Notes under the pieces: generated by a model
What the model was told of the DNA's origin: nothing
Databases searched by the model: none
The model's input: only the letters and a program-made list of their open reading frames with translations
In this document: positions 38,584 through 47,495 of the stretch, piece by piece
Position numbering within the stretch: position 1 is the stretch's first letter
Layout: every line of letters begins with the position of its first letter
Program-made: the position numbers and the translations under genes
Origin: Mannheimia sp. USDA-ARS-USMARC-1261
Lineage (GTDB): Bacteria > Pseudomonadota > Gammaproteobacteria > Enterobacterales > Pasteurellaceae
DNA length: 64,000 nt
Assembly: GCF_000521605.1 (NCBI RefSeq)
Contig: NZ_CP006942.1
Span: forward strand, 248,001 to 312,000
Direction of reading: 5' to 3'

Positions 38584-39009
38584 TTATGGTTGTTCTTCTA
38601 AACTAAACACCTGTTTTTTCAGAATTTCATCTATTTGAATACGGCTTAAGCCTGTATCAACTAATGTTTGTTCTAAAACCTGTAACTGTTTTTCAAATTT
38701 TTCTCGTGCTTTATGCACGTTGTAAGCGATGAAATCTGCGTTTAAATCGCTTTCAATCCGATAAAACTTGATATTCGATACACAAGGGTAAAACCATTTA
38801 AATTTTGCAGTAAGCTCTTGAATTGCAATAGTTCCGTGAGCCTCACTAACACCTTCGTTACCTAAATAAACACTCCCTTGCAAATTTTCAAAGCCGTGCT
38901 GTTTCAGCACATTACGAATATCGTAATAGGCATTATTGAAAGTATTACCGTGGTAGTTTTCTTTTAGACAGTTGGTGTCCATATCGAAGGTTATTAGGTA
39001 TCTGCTCAT
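38584..39009 (-). CDS. vapD: VapD-family endoribonuclease with C-terminal extension
   Basis: Residues 1-95 match VapD: YLITFDMDTNCLKENYHG at the start, then NNAYYDIRNVLKQHGFENLQG and SVYLGN. VapD is a Cas2-like ferredoxin-fold RNase, associated with persistence or survival inside host cells in Haemophilus and Helicobacter. At 141 residues it is about 45 longer than the usual 90-95; the extra part (from about YNVHKAREKFEKQLQVLEQ) looks like one or two amphipathic helices. No VapX-type antitoxin gene is directly upstream. It is an insertion between dnaK and dnaJ. Confidence 0.82.
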   Translation of the reverse strand: MSRYLITFDMDTNCLKENYHGNTFNNAYYDIRNVLKQHGFENLQGSVYLGNEGVSEAHGTIAIQELTAKFKWFYPCVSNIKFYRIESDLNADFIAYNVHKAREKFEKQLQVLEQTLVDTGLSRIQIDEILKKQVFSLEEQP

Positions 39010-39053
39010 AGTTCTGCCCTTTGCAAAATTTCCTTAGAATTTGACCGCTTGTT

Positions 39054-39081
39054 GTAGGGGCAAATTGCAATTTGCCCCTAC
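39054..39081. repeat. 28-bp perfect palindrome, copy 2
   Basis: Identical to 38125-38152 and preceded by the same TTTGCAAAATTT and GACCGCTTG context. It closes the vapD cassette on the dnaK side. Confidence 0.8.
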
Positions 39082-39095
39082 GTTCTTATGCAAAA

Positions 39096-39117
39096 GGGGC
39101 GAAAGATGTTTCGCCCC
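39096..39117 (-). terminator. intrinsic terminator of dnaK
   Basis: GGGGCGAAA (39096-39104) pairs with TTTCGCCCC (39109-39117). On the minus strand a TTTT run follows, so it ends dnaK and uncouples it from vapD and dnaJ. The outer bases resemble the 28-bp palindrome. Confidence 0.75.
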
Positions 39118-39134
39118 TACAGGTCTGGGAAAGA

Positions 39135-41033
39135 TTATTTATTGTCTTTCACTTCTTCAAATTCCGCATCCACTACGCCATCATCTTTTTGAGCTTGTTG
39201 TGGTTGCTCGCCGGCTTGGGCTTTCGCTTGAGCGGCTTGCATTAGCGGTTCTGAGGCTTTGATTAATGCTTCGATTTTCGCTTCGATATCAGCTTTATCT
39301 TCGCCTTTTGCCGCCGTTTCTAACTCTGCAACAGCAGCTTCAATTTTCGCTTTATCGTCAGCATTTAAAGCATCACCTGCTTCAGTGATTTGCTTACGGG
39401 TTGCGTGAGCAATACCGTCTGCTTGGTTACGGGTTTGAACTAACTCTTCAAATTTTTTATCTGCTTCAGCGTTCGCTTCCGCATCACGCACCATTTGTTC
39501 TACTTCTTCATCGCTTAAGCCTGAAGATGCTTGGATTTTGATTTGTTGTTCTTTACCTGTATTTTTATCTTTCGCAGACACGTTGATGATACCGTTCGCA
39601 TCAATATCGAAAGTTACTTCAATTTGTGGCATACCACGTGGTGCTGGGTTAATACCTTCAAGGTTGAATTGACCTAAAGATTTGTTATCCGCCGCACGTT
39701 TACGCTCACCTTGTAACACGTGGATAGTTACCGCAGATTGGTTGTCTTCCGCCGTTGAGAACACTTGCGATTTTTTGGTTGGGATCGTGGTGTTTTTCTC
39801 AATTAAGGTGGTCATCACGCCGCCCATGGTTTCGATACCTAATGAAAGAGGGGTAACGTCTAATAACAATACATCTGTTACAGAACCGCTTAATACACCA
39901 CCTTGCACTGCTGCACCGATTGCCACCGCCTCATCTGGGTTTACATCTTTACGAGGCTCTTTGCCGAAGAAGTCTGCCACTTTTTTCTGTACTAATGGCA
40001 TACGGGTTTGACCGCCCACTAAAATCACATCGTTGATTTCGCCAACCGATAAGCCTGCATCTGCTAATGCCGTTTTTAACGGCTCTAATGAACGGTTTAC
40101 TAAATCTTCCACTAACGCTTCTAATTTTGCACGAGTTACTTTGATGTTTAAGTGTTTTGGACCGCTTGCATCCGCTGTGATGTACGGAAGATTTACTTCA
40201 GTTTCTTGTGCTGAAGAAAGCTCGATTTTCGCTTTTTCTGCCGCTTCTTTCACACGTTGCATTGCCATTGGGTCATTGCGTAAATCAACGCCTTGTTCTT
40301 TTTGGAATTCTTCCACTAAGTAGTTGATCACACGGTTATCGAAGTCTTCACCACCTAAGTGAGTATCACCGTTAGTTGCACGCACTTCAAAGGTTTGTTC
40401 GCCGTCAAAGTTGTCGATTTCGATGATTGAAATATCGAATGTACCACCACCTAAGTCATAAACTGCGATAGTTTGGTTCTCTTTCTTCGAATCTAAACCG
40501 TAAGCTAAGGCTGCTGCTGTTGGTTCGTTGATGATACGTTTTACATCTAAACCAGCGATACGACCGGCATCTTTGGTTGCTTGACGTTGTGCATCGTTAA
40601 AGTATGCAGGCACAGTGATTACTGCTTCAGTTACCGGCTCGCCTAAGAAATCTTCTGCAGTTTTCTTCATTTTTTTCAAAATTTCAGCAGAGATTTGCGG
40701 TGGTGCTAATTTTTCGCCTTTTACGGTTACCCACGCATCGCCGTTATCTGCTTTGCTGATTTCAAACGGCATAATTTCGATATCACGTTGTACTTCAGCA
40801 TCGGTAAAACGACGACCGATTAAACGTTTGATTGCAAATAAAGTATTTTTCGGGTTAGTAATTGCCTGACGTTTTGCCGGCTGACCCACTAAGGTTTCTT
40901 TATCTGTGTAAGCAATGATTGATGGCGTTGTGCGTGCACCTTCTGCATTTTCAATTACGCGTGGTTTGTCGCCGTCCATTACCGCAACACAAGAGTTTGT
41001 TGTACCTAAGTCAATACCAATGATTTTACCCAT
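39135..41033 (-). CDS. dnaK: chaperone DnaK (Hsp70)
   Basis: The 632-residue Hsp70 has the ATPase domain with [17 protein letters not shown] at the start, [13 protein letters not shown] near 185 and [10 protein letters not shown] near 340, then the substrate domain with [14 protein letters not shown] and the helical lid. The tail ends in Gln-rich sequence and [13 protein letters not shown], as usual in proteobacteria. It folds and protects proteins with DnaJ and GrpE. A sigma-32 type promoter lies upstream. Confidence 0.97.
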   Translation of the reverse strand: MGKIIGIDLGTTNSCVAVMDGDKPRVIENAEGARTTPSIIAYTDKETLVGQPAKRQAITNPKNTLFAIKRLIGRRFTDAEVQRDIEIMPFEISKADNGDAWVTVKGEKLAPPQISAEILKKMKKTAEDFLGEPVTEAVITVPAYFNDAQRQATKDAGRIAGLDVKRIINEPTAAALAYGLDSKKENQTIAVYDLGGGTFDISIIEIDNFDGEQTFEVRATNGDTHLGGEDFDNRVINYLVEEFQKEQGVDLRNDPMAMQRVKEAAEKAKIELSSAQETEVNLPYITADASGPKHLNIKVTRAKLEALVEDLVNRSLEPLKTALADAGLSVGEINDVILVGGQTRMPLVQKKVADFFGKEPRKDVNPDEAVAIGAAVQGGVLSGSVTDVLLLDVTPLSLGIETMGGVMTTLIEKNTTIPTKKSQVFSTAEDNQSAVTIHVLQGERKRAADNKSLGQFNLEGINPAPRGMPQIEVTFDIDANGIINVSAKDKNTGKEQQIKIQASSGLSDEEVEQMVRDAEANAEADKKFEELVQTRNQADGIAHATRKQITEAGDALNADDKAKIEAAVAELETAAKGEDKADIEAKIEALIKASEPLMQAAQAKAQAGEQPQQAQKDDGVVDAEFEEVKDNK

Positions 41034-41104
41034 TTTATGATTCCTCTAGTTATAAATTCAGTTTCACAAAGAAACGGGATAATTTCCCGTTCAGACGAAA
41101 CCAT

Positions 41105-41132
41105 AAATAGGGGCAAAATTTAACGGTTCAAG
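41105..41132 (-). promoter_or_regulatory. sigma-32 (heat shock) promoter of dnaK
   Basis: On the minus strand CTTGAA (41127-41132) and CCCCTATTT (41105-41113) are 13 bp apart, close to the heat-shock consensus CTTGAA / CCCCATNT. A stem AACGGGA/TCCCGTT (about 41073-41091) lies in the 5' leader. Confidence 0.7.
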
Positions 41133-41177
41133 AGGAAAAGTAAAAAAAATTGTAAAAATTTGGAAAAAATTATTTAT

Positions 41178-41245
41178 AGGATTGTTCACAGTTTCTCTGT
41201 TGCCGACAAACCAACCTTCAAAAAACAAGGCTTGCTTGTTTGTGG
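41178..41245 (+). repeat. two-hairpin dispersed repeat, copy C
   Basis: AGGATTGTTCACAG is shared with copy B, followed by a weaker first hairpin and a second one around AAACAAGGCTTGCTTGTTTG. It lies in the 369-bp gap between dnaK and the next gene; apart from this and the dnaK promoter I see nothing else there. Confidence 0.45.
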
Positions 41246-41402
41246 TGAATTAATCCCATAGAAAACAAATGGGTAATAAATGTTACAATTTACAGTATGA
41301 GATTCGGATCTATATCTAAAAAGGTCAATTAAATATTCCTTTCTGTTGTCAAAAAATGTATCATTCCTTCTTTATGGTTTTCGTGAAGGTAGAGAAGTTG
41401 TT

Positions 41403-42050
41403 ATGCTCAAGACTCACATTAATAAAATTATAAACTCCTCATTTTCTCTTGCATTTTTAACTATCATCAGCTTTTCGACAGCTTATTGCTATGGCTGGGG
41501 ACAAGCACTTTTTCACGGCTATCCTTGGTGGCACGTTGAGGTTGGTAATGCCAGTATGGCAAGAAGTCTTGCTTATGTATTCATTGTTTCGGTGTTACTC
41601 TTTTTCTGCTATGCTTTAGGCTACGCTTTAATAAATAAAGTTTTTAAACTACATTATTTTCAACATTTAGGCTGGTTAAGAGTTATTGTATTGGTTTCTG
41701 TTTTTACCATACCGGTTATTCTCACTTTCTATGTGTTTACGGGTATTGTGCCTGTTTCCATTTCAATTACCTATGTTTTTGTTACCGCACTAAGTGTTTT
41801 ATTTTTCCAGAAAAAGTGGAATGATACGAAACTTGATCTTGATGTCAGAAAGATGATATTAAAAGGAGATCTCCATATCTTTAATCTCTTTATCTTCCTC
41901 TATTTTTCGCTATTAGCTCTACACATCGGTTATTTAAGAGCTGGCTTACGTACTACCTATGATTATATAGAAATAGAGAACCAAAAATATTATATTCTCT
42001 CAACCAATAGTGATAATGGTTATATTATGGGGGAGAAACAAAAAGAATGA
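41403..42050 (+). CDS. hypothetical inner-membrane protein
   Basis: I do not recognise this 215-residue protein. It has about five or six hydrophobic segments (around residues 13-32, 50-75, 90-112, 117-135 and 155-180) with short loops, and ends with a hydrophilic tail (YIEIENQKYYILSTNSDNGY). I start at ATG 41403; a TTG at 41346 in frame would add 19 residues. Expression and function are unknown. It lies alone on the plus strand after dnaK. Confidence 0.65.
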   Translation: MLKTHINKIINSSFSLAFLTIISFSTAYCYGWGQALFHGYPWWHVEVGNASMARSLAYVFIVSVLLFFCYALGYALINKVFKLHYFQHLGWLRVIVLVSVFTIPVILTFYVFTGIVPVSISITYVFVTALSVLFFQKKWNDTKLDLDVRKMILKGDLHIFNLFIFLYFSLLALHIGYLRAGLRTTYDYIEIENQKYYILSTNSDNGYIMGEKQKE

Positions 42051-42143
42051 TAATTTTATTTTCTTTAATCGAAATGATCAAAGTTATTATCGTATCTATA
42101 TTGAAAATTTTTCGAAATAAATAACCGCTTGTAAGGGGAAACT

Positions 42144-42374
42144 ATGGCATTACACCGCTGCCCGGAGTGCAGAAAACGTATCAGCGACAGCGTAGAAAGC
42201 TGTCCGCATTGTGGTTTTTCATTTAAAGAAGCAGATTTAGAAATTTATCGGCAAAAATTAGAGCAGCGTAGGCTACATAATCAGGAAATTAATCGTAAAA
42301 GTATGAAGTTACAATTGATTTGGCTGGCGGTTTTTGTGATCGTGATTGGAGTGGCAAATTTCATTGTAAATTAA
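42144..42374 (+). CDS. small zinc-ribbon membrane protein
   Basis: The 76-residue protein begins with a double-CxxC zinc ribbon, CPECRKRISDSVESCPHCGF (residues 6-25), then a charged helix, and ends in one membrane segment (LQLIWLAVFVIVIGVANFIV). This zinc-ribbon plus membrane-anchor layout is common in small uncharacterised bacterial proteins. An uptake signal lies just upstream and AAGGGG serves as ribosome binding site. No function can be given. Confidence 0.75.
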   Translation: MALHRCPECRKRISDSVESCPHCGFSFKEADLEIYRQKLEQRRLHNQEINRKSMKLQLIWLAVFVIVIGVANFIVN

Positions 42375-42392
42375 TGGCGTATTTAACGAAGT

Positions 42393-42425
42393 AGGGCATT
42401 CATCAGATATGAATGCCCTTTGTTT
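42393..42425 (+). terminator. intrinsic terminator
   Basis: AGGGCATTCAT (42393-42403) pairs with ATGAATGCCCT (42409-42419), then TTTGTTTTTT. It ends the zinc-ribbon gene. The 170 bp from here to the IS end at 42598 show nothing I recognise. Confidence 0.85.
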
Positions 42426-42597
42426 TTTACAGGCTTTACAGCCTCTTTCTCTGTGCACGTTAGGGCTAAGTAAAATTGAGTAAATAATATGGAATTTTTG
42501 GAGTAATACTATTAATTTATAAAATGGCTAAATTTCCTTGTTGTTTGATTTTTAAGGATGTTTTTTTATTTAGTCGATAAAAATGGATTCTGTATTA

Positions 42598-43298
42598 GGG
42601 GCTATAGTAGATATTAGCCCTAAATCTCACGCCATTTTTACAACATTTTAAGCCGTTTTTTGAGCATGCCAAAGTTAAACCGAAATTCACATTCCTTCAA
42701 GAATAAAGGGAAGTTTTTTCTGTTAATTCTATTATATTTTCGGAGTACTCGCTTCACTTGATTCCAAAAATTTTCAACGCCATTGATGTGATTTTGTTTC
42801 ATCGCAAATACCTCGAAATGATTGATTCATTTGTGATGAAATTCGTTTACGTCAAGGGCATCATAACTATGATAAGTATCCTTATAAACCCAGCGGTCAA
42901 GCTTGGTTTACCTTGTAATAATAGTCCTCAGTGCTATTTTCTATCACTACCGTAAATACCTTTCCCTGACGCTTCAACAAGCCGAATATGGCAACATTTC
43001 TTACTCCTCGTCTTAGTTTTCTTTTGCGATGACCACCAAAATAGCTTTCATCTACCCCAATTTATCCCTCAAAAATTTCGTGAGTTTCAAGGGATAAATG
43101 GTATTCAATGATTAGCTTGATTTTATAATAAAGCAGGGCTGTCGTACTGAGCTGAATACCACGCAAATCAGTAGCCGTTCTAATATTCTCTTCGGCAACA
43201 AAAAATTCAAGGAGTTTTTTCTGCAAAGATTTCTTTAATTTACAATGGGTTATTTTCATTTTTGTAGTATAGCAGTGATGCTAATTTACTATAGTCCC
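42598..43298. mobile_element. IS1016-like (IS1595 family) element, decayed
   Basis: The 701-bp element has terminal inverted repeats: GGGGCTATAGTAG at 42598 and, on the other strand from 43298, GGGACTATAGTAA. Size and transposase fit IS1016 from Haemophilus. No convincing target duplication is seen. Its right end abuts the open reading frame of a trimeric autotransporter fragment, so it marks the breakpoint that removed the 5' part of that gene. Confidence 0.8.
42638..43259 (-). pseudogene. IS1016-like transposase, inactivated
   Basis: The start MKITHCKLKKSLQKKLLEFF (ATG at 43257-43259) is intact, but a TAA replaces the Glu codon before IGVDESYFGGHRKRKLRRG (near 43061). More stops and frameshifts follow near 42890 and 42870, after ENSTEDYYYKVNQA. 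The C-terminal EFRFNFGMLKKRLKML and the stop at 42638 are recognisable. Several independent lesions mean the element cannot move by itself. Confidence 0.85.
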
Positions 43299-43785
43299 TA
43301 ATATTGTTGTTTCACGCAAAGGTTCAGAAGTAACGGTTGCAACATCAATGAAACCAACGTTTGATACAGTAACTGCTAACGAAGTGAAAGTAGGCGATGT
43401 AACTATCAATAACAACGGTATTAATGCTGGTAATAAACAGATTACTAACGTTGCAGATGGTGTGAAAGATACTGATGCGGTGAATGTAAGACAGTTAAAA
43501 CAAGTGAAAAACGATGTTACTAACATCAATAACAAAGTTGATAAACTTGATAAACGTGTACGTGGTATCGGTGCAAGCTCAGCAGCAGCGGCTTCATTAC
43601 CACAAGTTTACATTCCGGGTAAATCAATGGTCGCAGCAGCTGGTGGTACTTATAGTGGTGCTTCTGCAGTGGCAGTTGGTTACTCAAGAGCAAGTGATAA
43701 TGGTAAGCTTATCTTGAAACTTCAAGGTACTGCGAACAGTCAAGGAAACTTCTCCGCAGGTGCAGGTGTTGGTTACCAATGGTAA
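43299..43785 (+). pseudogene. trimeric autotransporter adhesin, C-terminal remnant
   Basis: The open frame runs from the IS end without a start codon (NIVVSRKGSEVTVATSM...). It encodes a stalk/neck piece (GNKQITNVADGVKDTDAVNV, RQLKQV) and a complete YadA-type membrane anchor ending in GVGYQW. The anchor LPQVYIPGKSMVAAAGG is nearly identical to that of the giant adhesin at 51254-59146. All of the head, signal peptide and most of the stalk are missing. An internal ATG at 43348 has no signal peptide, so export is impossible. Confidence 0.88.
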
Positions 43786-43817
43786 TAAGATTTAGCTAAT
43801 ATGCTAATATAATAATG

Positions 43818-43836
43818 AAAGCCCCTTTCTAATCAG
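43818..43836 (+). terminator. left half of the adhesin-remnant terminator, split by an IS
   Basis: AAAGCCCCTTTCT (43818-43830) is the left arm; the loop AATC and target duplication TCAG (43833-43836) follow, then the IS. The right arm is at 45251-45263. Removing the IS and one TCAG restores a 13-bp stem, a four-base loop and a T run. Confidence 0.8.
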
Positions 43837-43893
43837 TGATCTGCCCCCCAAAAGTTGGACTAAACAACCAACAGATTAAGGTGCAGATTTTTT

Positions 43894-44403
43894 ATGACTA
43901 AATACAACCAATCTTTTAAACAACAAGTGATCGAGTTTTATCTTCAAAATGGGAAAAATCGTTCATTCACCTGTCAGCATTTTCAGCTGGAGAAAAGCAC
44001 ATTACGACTTTGGATTAACCAATATCATTATTATGGTTCCAATGGGTTAGCCGTACTCGGTACTAAACAAACCTATTCCCCTGAATTTAAATTATCGGTC
44101 GTACAAGCGGTCAAAAACGGACAATTTTCTGCAAGACGGGCGGCGTTATATTTTGGGATACCTAATCACAGTATGGTAATTCAATGGTTGAAAGCCTTTG
44201 ATAAACAAGGTATAAACGGCTTATTTCCCAAACCGAAAGGTCGTCCGTCAATGAAACCTAAATACCCGAAAATGCCGCCCCCGCCGAAAACCGAAGAAGA
44301 ACGCTTGCGTTACCGTATTTTGGAGCTGGAAGCGGAGAATGCTATCCTAAAAAAGTTGCAGGCACTCAACCAAGCAAAAATGCGGAAAAAGCAAGTATCG
44401 TAA
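43894..44403 (+). CDS. IS150-group transposase OrfA
   Basis: The 169-residue protein has two helix-turn-helix units (YNQSFKQQVIEFYLQNGKNR and YSPEFKLSVVQAVKNGQFSA), a proline/lysine linker (PKMPPPPKTEEE) and a C-terminal leucine-zipper-like helix (ILELEAENAILKKLQAL). OrfA binds the IS ends. In frame, A-AAA-AAG at 44349-44355 would allow a -1 shift into the orfB frame, which is open from there without stops, giving the OrfAB transposase. Confidence 0.92.
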   Translation: MTKYNQSFKQQVIEFYLQNGKNRSFTCQHFQLEKSTLRLWINQYHYYGSNGLAVLGTKQTYSPEFKLSVVQAVKNGQFSARRAALYFGIPNHSMVIQWLKAFDKQGINGLFPKPKGRPSMKPKYPKMPPPPKTEEERLRYRILELEAENAILKKLQALNQAKMRKKQVS

Positions 44404-44408
44404 AAGCA

Positions 44409-45220
44409 TTGCGAGTAGCGTTTCCGCTTGAAATCCTGTTGCAACTTGTCGGCTTGAAACGCAGTACGTTCTTTTATCACTTGCCTGAGAAAGACGATAA
44501 AAATGCGGCAATCAAGCAGGAAATTGCCGCTATATTTCACAAAAATCACGGAAACTACGGCCATCGCCGCATTACGCTGGTGTTGAAAAAAACCAAGAAA
44601 ATCAACCACAAAAAAGTGCAATCGATAATGCAGGCGTTGGAATTGAAAGGAAAATGTCCGCGTAGAAAATACCGTTCTTACCAAGGTGAAGTGGGTAAAA
44701 TCGCCGATAATCTGTTGCAACGGAATTTCCACTCAACTGCACCCATGAAAAGTGGGTAACGGATATTACTGAGTTCAAATGCCCTGAAGGTAAGCTCTAT
44801 CTTTCACCGATTAAAGATTTATTTAACGATGAAATCATTGCTTACGACTTGGCAGGAAGCCCGAATTTTGAACAGATTACCCAAATGATGACACAAGCTA
44901 TCGCAAGGCTTGACGGGGCGAAACCGATTTTGCATTCCGACCAAGGTTGGCAGTATCAAATGGCGGAATTTAGGGCAATCTTGCGGAAAAACGGCATCAC
45001 GCAAAGTATGTCGAGAAAAGGAAACTGCTTGGATAATGGGGCGATGGAGAGCTTTTTCGGGAGGTTAAAAACGGAGTGTTATTTAGGCAGACAGTTTGAG
45101 ACGCTTACAGAGCTTGAAAAAACGATTCATGATTACATTCATTACTACAATAATGAGCGTATTCAAGTGAAGCTAAAAGGACTGAGCCCTGTGGAGTACA
45201 GAACTCAGTCCTTGAATTAG
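44409..45220 (+). pseudogene. IS150-group transposase OrfB, frameshifted
   Basis: Compared with the intact copy at 59207-60019, one A is missing near 44745 (ACCCATG here, GCCCAATG there), so the frame closes at 44759 after 116 codons. The rest of the DDE domain (HSDQGWQYQ, DNGAMESFFGRLKTE) continues in another frame to 45220. The first catalytic Asp (WVTDITEF) lies just past the frameshift, so no active transposase can be made from this copy. Confidence 0.9.
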
Positions 45221-45248
45221 AGCAGTCTAACTTTTTGGGGTCAGATCA

Positions 45249-45270
45249 TCAGAAAGGGGCTTTGTTTTTA
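45249..45270 (+). terminator. right half of the adhesin-remnant terminator
   Basis: TCAG target duplication (45249-45252) overlaps AGAAAGGGGCTTT (45251-45263), the partner of 43818-43830, followed by GTTTTTATTT. Separated by the IS, the stem is about 1.4 kb open. Confidence 0.8.
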
Positions 45271-45332
45271 TTTATTTCTACAAAGTTATGTAGAGGATAG
45301 TAATATGTCTGTTCGCTTTGTAGATAAATATT

Positions 45333-46754
45333 TTATTTTTGAGATAGTTTATTTCCAACTATAAACGCAACCAACCCAATTACTAGTGAAGGCACAATAG
45401 CGTGGAAGCTGAAAATAGTGATCTTAAATGTTGTCATCACAATATAACTGCTTAATCCTGCCAACATTGAGCAAATTGCCCCTGTGGCATTTGCTTTTTC
45501 CCAATAAAGTCCTAATACGATAACCCAAAGGAATGTGGCTTCTAAACCGCCTAAAGAGAGCAAGTTGAGCCAAATCAACATATCGGGTGGATTAAGGGCT
45601 GCAAATACTAAAAACACCGTGAATGTGAGAGTAGTAATGGTGGAGAATAATTTAATTTTTTTCTCGTTATTAATTGCATTTGGTTTGATAGCTAAATAGA
45701 GATCTTTGATCAAGGTTGATGAAGATTGGATCAGCATTGAATCAATAGATGACATAATAGCTGCCATTGGTGCAGCTAAGAAAATACCTGCAACCATTGG
45801 AGGAAGCACTTGCACCATTAAGGTTGGGATCACCTGATCCGGCACTTTTAGATCAGGCACAACCGCTCTGCCTAACACGCCTGAAAGGTGCATACCAAAC
45901 ATCAAAATCGCAATGACGATAGTGCCAATAATCATCGCTTTATGTAGAGCTTGGCTGTCTTTATACGCCATACTTCTCACTGCAATATGTGGTAAACCGA
46001 CTAAGCCAAAGCAAACTAACACCCAAAATGAAGCCATAAAGGTGAGATCAAGTGGGCGTTCATCAATACCGTAAGGAGTAGTAAGTTGTGGATTAATTGC
46101 CTCAAGCGTATTCATCGCATTTTCTATTCCACCAGCGGCGTAAATTACCCCACCGAGTAGAATAGTGGTTCCTACCATCATTACTAAACCTTGAATGGTA
46201 TCGGTTAAAACAACAGCTCTAAACCCGCCGATAAAGGTATAAAGCCCAACGGTAATAGCAAAGATAATCACGGCAGTCTGGTAAGGAATGCCGAGAGTTG
46301 TTTCAAGTAAACGCCCTGCACCAATAAATTGCACTGCCATCATTGCAAAAAAGGAGAGCAGTAAGGCGAGTCCTGCAATCCATACTACAAATTTATTTTG
46401 ATAGCGGGCGAGCAACATATCATTAATGGTTACGCTATTATGTTTACGGGAAAGTAAGGCAAATTTTTTACCTAATACACCTAAAGAAAATAGCACGGCA
46501 GGCACTTGAATCATCGCCAGTAATACCCAGCCTAAGCCATATTTATACGCAGCACCCGGTCCGCCAATAAATGAACTTGCCCCAACGTAAGTTGCAGCAG
46601 TTGTCATTGCCAGTACAAAGCCCGACATTGAACGACCGCCGATATAATATTCGGAGATAAAACTACCACCTTGACGCTGACGATATGCATAAAAAGCCAC
46701 ACCAAATACAAAAAGCAGATAGGCAATGAGCGGTAAGATCATTTCATTATTCAT
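45333..46754 (-). CDS. panF: sodium/pantothenate symporter
   Basis: The 473-residue SSF-family transporter has 13 or so membrane segments; the SSF signatures include YYIGGRSMSGFVLAMTTAAT near 40, GGFRAVVLTDTIQG near 190, and AAPMAAIMSSIDSMLIQSSS near 320. PanF imports pantothenate with Na+ for CoA synthesis. I start at ATG 46752-46754 (MNNEMILPL), which overlaps the yhdT stop by 8 bp; a longer frame has no support. The yhdT-panF pair is the standard arrangement. Confidence 0.93.
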   Translation of the reverse strand: MNNEMILPLIAYLLFVFGVAFYAYRQRQGGSFISEYYIGGRSMSGFVLAMTTAATYVGASSFIGGPGAAYKYGLGWVLLAMIQVPAVLFSLGVLGKKFALLSRKHNSVTINDMLLARYQNKFVVWIAGLALLLSFFAMMAVQFIGAGRLLETTLGIPYQTAVIIFAITVGLYTFIGGFRAVVLTDTIQGLVMMVGTTILLGGVIYAAGGIENAMNTLEAINPQLTTPYGIDERPLDLTFMASFWVLVCFGLVGLPHIAVRSMAYKDSQALHKAMIIGTIVIAILMFGMHLSGVLGRAVVPDLKVPDQVIPTLMVQVLPPMVAGIFLAAPMAAIMSSIDSMLIQSSSTLIKDLYLAIKPNAINNEKKIKLFSTITTLTFTVFLVFAALNPPDMLIWLNLLSLGGLEATFLWVIVLGLYWEKANATGAICSMLAGLSSYIVMTTFKITIFSFHAIVPSLVIGLVAFIVGNKLSQK

Positions 46755-46977
46755 TATGTACCTCAAGATCGATATTTTTATAGATTTTTTTAACCACAAT
46801 AATTGCTATTAGAGTGAAGATAATAGGTAAAAAAATACAAGAAAGCTCAAACCAAATCGGAAAGCCGAAAATACCTCTGCCTTGTGGCGAAAAATAAGCA
46901 AAACCTATCCACCCTAAAATATAGAGTAGTGTGAGCAAGATTGCCCAGCGAGCCTCTCTGGCTAATTGTTGATACAT
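46747..46977 (-). CDS. yhdT: YhdT-family small membrane protein
   Basis: The 76-residue protein has two membrane helices (WAILLTLLYILGWIGFAYF and LSCIFLPIIFTLIAIIVVK), with GIFGFPIWFELSC between them, typical of YhdT (DUF997). It precedes panF with overlapping ends, so it is probably cotranslated and may be an accessory subunit of the symporter; this is not established. AAGGAGAAA precedes the ATG. Confidence 0.88.
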   Translation of the reverse strand: MYQQLAREARWAILLTLLYILGWIGFAYFSPQGRGIFGFPIWFELSCIFLPIIFTLIAIIVVKKIYKNIDLEVHNE

Positions 46978-47004
46978 AATTTCTCCTTAAATTCCATAAA
47001 AAGA

Positions 47005-47022
47005 ACCTCGCTGACGCGAGGT
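47005..47022 (-). terminator. intrinsic terminator of metJ
   Basis: ACCTCGC (47005-47011) pairs with GCGAGGT (47016-47022) around TGAC; the minus strand continues with TCTTTTT. It separates metJ from yhdT. Confidence 0.75.
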
Positions 47023-47026
47023 GGTT

Positions 47027-47344
47027 TTAATATTGCCATTCATCAGGATCAATCCCCAACTCACGCATTTTCTGCTTTGCTGCTTCAGGGATCTCATCAG
47101 CCCTATCCTTCATTAAATCGTCATCGTTTGGCAAAGGTTGCCCTGTAAAGGCGTGTAAAAAAGCCTCGCATAATAGTTCACTATTGGTTGCGTGGCGAAG
47201 GTTTTTAATTTGGCGACGTGTGCGTTCATTGGTTAAAATTTCCAATACTTTAATTGGAATTGACACCGTTACTTTTTTCACTTGTTCGCTTTTTTTGCCG
47301 TGTTCTGCATAGGGGCTGATGTATTCGCCGTTCCAGTCTGCCAT
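47027..47344 (-). CDS. metJ: methionine repressor MetJ
   Basis: The 105-residue ribbon-helix-helix repressor matches MetJ almost throughout: [40 protein letters not shown] (the DNA-binding strand is KKVTVSI) and [20 protein letters not shown]. With S-adenosylmethionine as corepressor it binds arrays of AGACGTCT-like 8-mers and turns off methionine genes. A perfect met box lies 58 bp upstream of its own start, so it should autoregulate. Confidence 0.97.
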   Translation of the reverse strand: MADWNGEYISPYAEHGKKSEQVKKVTVSIPIKVLEILTNERTRRQIKNLRHATNSELLCEAFLHAFTGQPLPNDDDLMKDRADEIPEAAKQKMRELGIDPDEWQY

Positions 47345-47393
47345 TTAATACTCCTTATGATTTGTTCGTATTGTAATCAAAAGCGAGGCATAT

Positions 47394-47417
47394 AACAATC
47401 TAGACGTCTGGATTTCT
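47394..47417. promoter_or_regulatory. MetJ operator (met box array)
   Basis: A perfect AGACGTCT at 47402-47409 is flanked in register by weaker 8-mers AACAATCT and GGATTTCT. It is between divergent metJ and mlaA; autoregulation of metJ is the likely use. Confidence 0.75.
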
Positions 47418-47495
47418 AAAGGAAATCGTATTTTATTTTGTATTTTTAATGAACTCCGTTAAAATGACCTCAATTTATTCCTAAAAGGTAAACTT

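Larger units (their letters stand above)
43837..45248 (+). mobile_element. IS3-family (IS150 group) insertion sequence, copy 1
   Basis: The 1412-bp element is bounded by TGATCTGCCCCCCAAAAGTT and, inverted, TGATCTGACCCCAAAAAGTT, with the 4-bp duplication TCAG on both sides. It has orfA and orfB and a slippery A-AAA-AAG at 44349-44355. It is nearly identical to copy 2 (59179-60591, inverted) but one base shorter, which breaks orfB. It may still be moved in trans by copy 2. Confidence 0.92.

Noticed and set aside
38584-39009. A CRISPR Cas2 gene
   Set aside because: The fold is related, but the sequence is VapD, and there is no repeat-spacer array or other cas gene in the window.
42758-42955. 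Small plus-strand gene of 65 codons
   Set aside because: It is antisense to the decayed IS1016-like transposase, whose homology explains the open frame.
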